Origin: Aalborg-AAW-1 sp964458335
GTDB taxonomy: Bacteria; Patescibacteriota; Gracilibacteria; Absconditabacterales; Absconditicoccaceae
Direction of reading: 5' to 3'
Length of the DNA: 64,000 bases
Assembly: GCA_964458335.1 (NCBI GenBank)
Contig: CAYWIJ010000001.1
Location: 58,149 to 122,148 of the forward strand
Part shown: positions 61,349 to 64,000 of the stretch, one piece after another
Position numbering within the stretch: the stretch's first letter is position 1
Layout: each line of letters opens with the position of its first letter
Position numbers and translations under genes: made by a program
Notes under the pieces: model-generated
Told to the model about the DNA's origin: nothing
Database searches by the model: none
Seen by the model: only the letters and a program-made list of their open reading frames with translations

Positions 61349-64000
61349 ATGAATACTACTCATTCTTGAGAATCTGTAAAAAAGAAATTTGAAATTAGAG
61401 AGTATCAAGTTAAGGGCTGGAGAGATATGCTTTCTGTTATAAAACAATATCTGGAAGGAACACTGTTGATGGATGGTAAAATTAAAGAGGTAGATAATAC
61501 TATACTTTCTGAATATTCAGAGAGTCTTTTAGGAACTATGAATTATAAAGAAAATATTCATCTTCAATCATCAGTCCCTCTCTGGATGGCGACAGGAAGT
61601 GGAAAAAGTTATACCATGGGAGAGATGATGAATAAAATTTTCAAACTAAGAAATAGATATTTTCCTGATCATTCTATCAAGAGTCTTGTGTTAAATGACA
61701 GGATATCCCTTGTCGATCAGTTACATACAGATTTTATAGAGGGAAGAGATGGTAAACCATGATTTTTATCAGAACATGATATACATACGCAGATTTTTCA
61801 TAGTAAAGCAGATCAACAAATAGAAGAAGCGTATCGTGAAGATATTGAAGAACACGATAAAGAAATCGATATGAATACTTTAGTAAATGATGATGAAGTA
61901 GAGATTCAAGAGAATACGACAGTATCACAAGATACCATGTATTTTTCTACTTTACAAACCGCGTATCTCAAAAACTTAGATGAACAAATCACTGATCTGG
62001 ATGTCATTATTATTGATGAAGCACATAAACTTGCAGGTAAACAAAAATATGCAACTCTTATGAGATTTTATAAACCCAATAAGCATGGAAGATTACCATT
62101 AGTGTTTGTCCTATCTGCGACCATGAATCCGATCTTACACCTGGTCAATGATCCTGTAATTCAATTTGGTCTCCCAGAATATATTGCATCTCGCCATTCT
62201 CCTCAAGTAAATTATAATCTGGTTACTACTCATGAATGGACGCAAGAAGATATGAGTTATATCAATGATCAAATCATCCAGATATCGCTTATTGAAGATC
62301 TCAAAGAGAAAAAAAGAGCGATTGCCGATCTGAAAGAACAGCTAGAAGAGATGCTTAAAAAATCTACGATGACTGACCAAGATTTGGTGACAGATTTTTT
62401 GCAAAGAGCTCCTCTACTGGATCATACAATTGTTTTCGCCAAAGATATTGCACAGGCTGATTATCTTGCAACTGAATTTAATAAACAGGCGTGAAATACA
62501 GACACAGCCATCGCTATCCATAGTCGTATCGATCAGACTGATGCACAAGTACTCCATGCGTATAAATCAGGAGAGAAAAAAATTATCGTAGCCGTGAATA
62601 AACTCAATGAAGGTATCGACATGCCTCAGACGAATAACATTGTCTTCTGGAGAGATACGGATAGTGATACGATTTTCCAACAACAATTTGGAAGAGGACT
62701 GAGATGATTAGAAGTGAATGTCTATGACTATGTGGGAGGTCTCAGAAATCTCTCATGGATACAGGGTATTCATCAAGCAGTAGAACAAATTCATGGCGAT
62801 GGTGAAGAAGATGCTCTTGTCATCACTCCACTAGACCCAGAAGAGGATAATAATAAAATTCTTGGATGAGATGAAGAGAAAGATGGCGTTAGTCTTAATC
62901 CTGTAATAGATCCACTGGATAATCCAGATAAAAATGAAAAAGAAGAAAATACTCTTCCTGACTTACCTCTCGTAGATGGTAATACATCATCAGAATCTGA
63001 AGAAAATAAATATGAAGCTCATTGATGAGTAAAAAAATCATTACAGGAAAAAAAATATAAAAAGAATATCACTATACGTACCCTTGGCATTAATGACTTG
63101 TTTGGTGATGCTCCTCAGGTCGATATTGAGTGACTTTTTCAGAAAATTTTGAAATTTGATGAAGAATTGGACTTACCAATAATATGAGAAAATTGACAAA
63201 TAGAAATTGATTGAGAAATATATCAATGGGTTGGAGTAGGTACTCCTTATAATCAATTATGGTGATTAAAATGAATAATTATTTTAGAGAGATTAAAAAA
63301 ACAATGAGAAGAATGGAAAGAAAAATATGTTAAAAGAGCAAAAACTCAAGCATGACCAATTGGTACTATAGTTGAGATTAGATCATTAGAAAAACTTATA
63401 AAAAATGAAATAAATCTTTTAAAATTGTCAGATGATGAAACGGTAAAAATAGATGGAAAAACATATTATTGGATAAGTTCTAAGATATTGGCTAAAAAAA
63501 TATGAGTTAAATCTCCCACTATATGAAATATAATAGAAAAACAATGAGAAGAATGGAAAGAAAAATATGTTAAAAGAGCAAAAACTCAAACATGACGAGT
63601 TGTTAGTATTGTTGAAGAAAAAATATTAATAGAAATATTAAAAAATATTAGTAATATTTCAATGGTATGAAATGATGAAACAGTAGAAATAGATGGAAAA
63701 ACATATTATTGGATAAGTTCTGATATATTATCTAAGAAAATATGAGTTAGCTCTCATACTATATTAAGAACAATCAAAAAACAATGAGAAGAACGGAAAG
63801 AAAAAAATATAAAAAAAGCAAAATCACATATTCATCAAAAAATAATATCTGTAATACAAATAGATTCTCTCAAAAGCCTGTTTCAAGATAAAATGTTGCC
63901 AAAATTATGAGATGATGGAAAAGTAGGAATAGACTGAAAAAATTATAAAGGTATAAAATGATTGGGTTGGGAAATAATTAAGATAATAAAAGAACAAAAA
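61349..64000 (+). CDS. SF2 DEAH-type helicase with tandem C-terminal HTH-like repeats (runs off the window)
   Basis: At least 884 codons with no stop to the window end. The N-terminus KKFEIREYQVKGWRDMLSVI is a Q-motif-like start. Motif I is PLWMATGSGKSYTMGEMM, motif II LDVIIIDEAHKLAGKQ, motif III FVLSATMNPI, motif IV HTIVFAKDIAQADYL, motif V VNKLNEGIDMPQTNNIV and motif VI QQQFGRGLRGLEVNVYDYVGG. This is the ERCC3/Type-III-R-like SF2 layout. After an acidic linker (near 62810-63000) comes a region of 80-residue repeats with KTYYWISSxxLAKKIGVxSPTI and KQGEEWKEKYVKRAKTQ, which looks like repeated HTH DNA-binding units. UGA is rare in the motor and frequent in the repeats. The C-terminus is missing. 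Confidence 0.85.
63181..64000 (+). repeat. Tandem coding repeat, 240-bp period
   Basis: The sequence acaatgagaagaa begins at exactly 63301, 63541 and 63781, giving an exact 240-bp (80-codon) period. Each is followed by the same ggaaagaaaaa block, and IDGK and YYW-type segments recur at the same spacing. Four units can be seen, the last incomplete at the window end. Confidence 0.85.

Overview
This 64-kb window is AT-rich and only makes sense when UGA is read as glycine (translation table 25). With the standard code most long genes break at UGA. With UGA as Gly they join into full-length, recognisable proteins, and the UGA codons fall on invariant glycines (FtsZ VIGVGG, HsdM NPPFG, the NrnA GGGH motif, the Nudix-box Gly, the DedA FLPGAR motif, the DnaA FGG motif). 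UAA and UAG still end genes. This points to the candidate phyla Absconditabacteria (SR1) or Gracilibacteria (BD1-5/GN02). The window alone does not decide between them. All coordinates below use this reading, so many genes are longer than standard-code ORFs would suggest.

Layout. 1-9.4 kb: a repeat-rich membrane protein, a Trm11-like methyltransferase, then a minus-strand gene string pth, TIM-barrel protein, dnaN, pseudopilin, nucleotidyltransferase, ftsA, ftsZ and a small membrane protein. 9.5-16 kb: cell-surface and stress genes (two SLH proteins, one fused to an esterase; a PadR regulator with a PspC/I78 fusion; an I78 lipoprotein) and a decayed tRNA. 16-29.4 kb: an accessory or defence island with a possible caspase-like protein, a Pif1-type helicase, and a Type I restriction-modification operon (hsdM, a 70-aa membrane peptide, hsdS, a membrane-anchored HerA-type ATPase, an abortive-infection-like protein, hsdR), preceded by a RhuM/Fic protein. 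29.4-31 kb: metK behind a SAM riboswitch and terminator. 31-45 kb: infB, trigger factor, YbaB, YceI, a DnaE that lacks the PHP domain, a VirB2-like pilin, a PBP2/FtsI transpeptidase and an NrnA-like phosphoesterase. 45-52 kb: secreted and membrane proteins including the LemA/DUF2207 pair, an EEP phosphatase and paired anchored proteins. 52-61 kb: small unknowns, a broken papain-like gene, a 5'-3' exonuclease, a YbaK deacylase, dnaA, Nudix, RecX, a CAP protein and DedA. 61.3 kb to the end: a superfamily 2 helicase whose C-terminus is a series of 80-residue HTH-like repeats with an exact 240-bp DNA period. It runs off the window.

The housekeeping genes cover replication, division, translation, the cell wall and AdoMet supply. 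No biosynthetic pathway is visible, as expected for a reduced, host-dependent CPR genome. Dispersed palindromic repeats separate many genes. The best candidates for an undescribed system are the membrane-HerA plus Abi-like pair inside the Type I RM operon and the helicase with tandem HTH modules.
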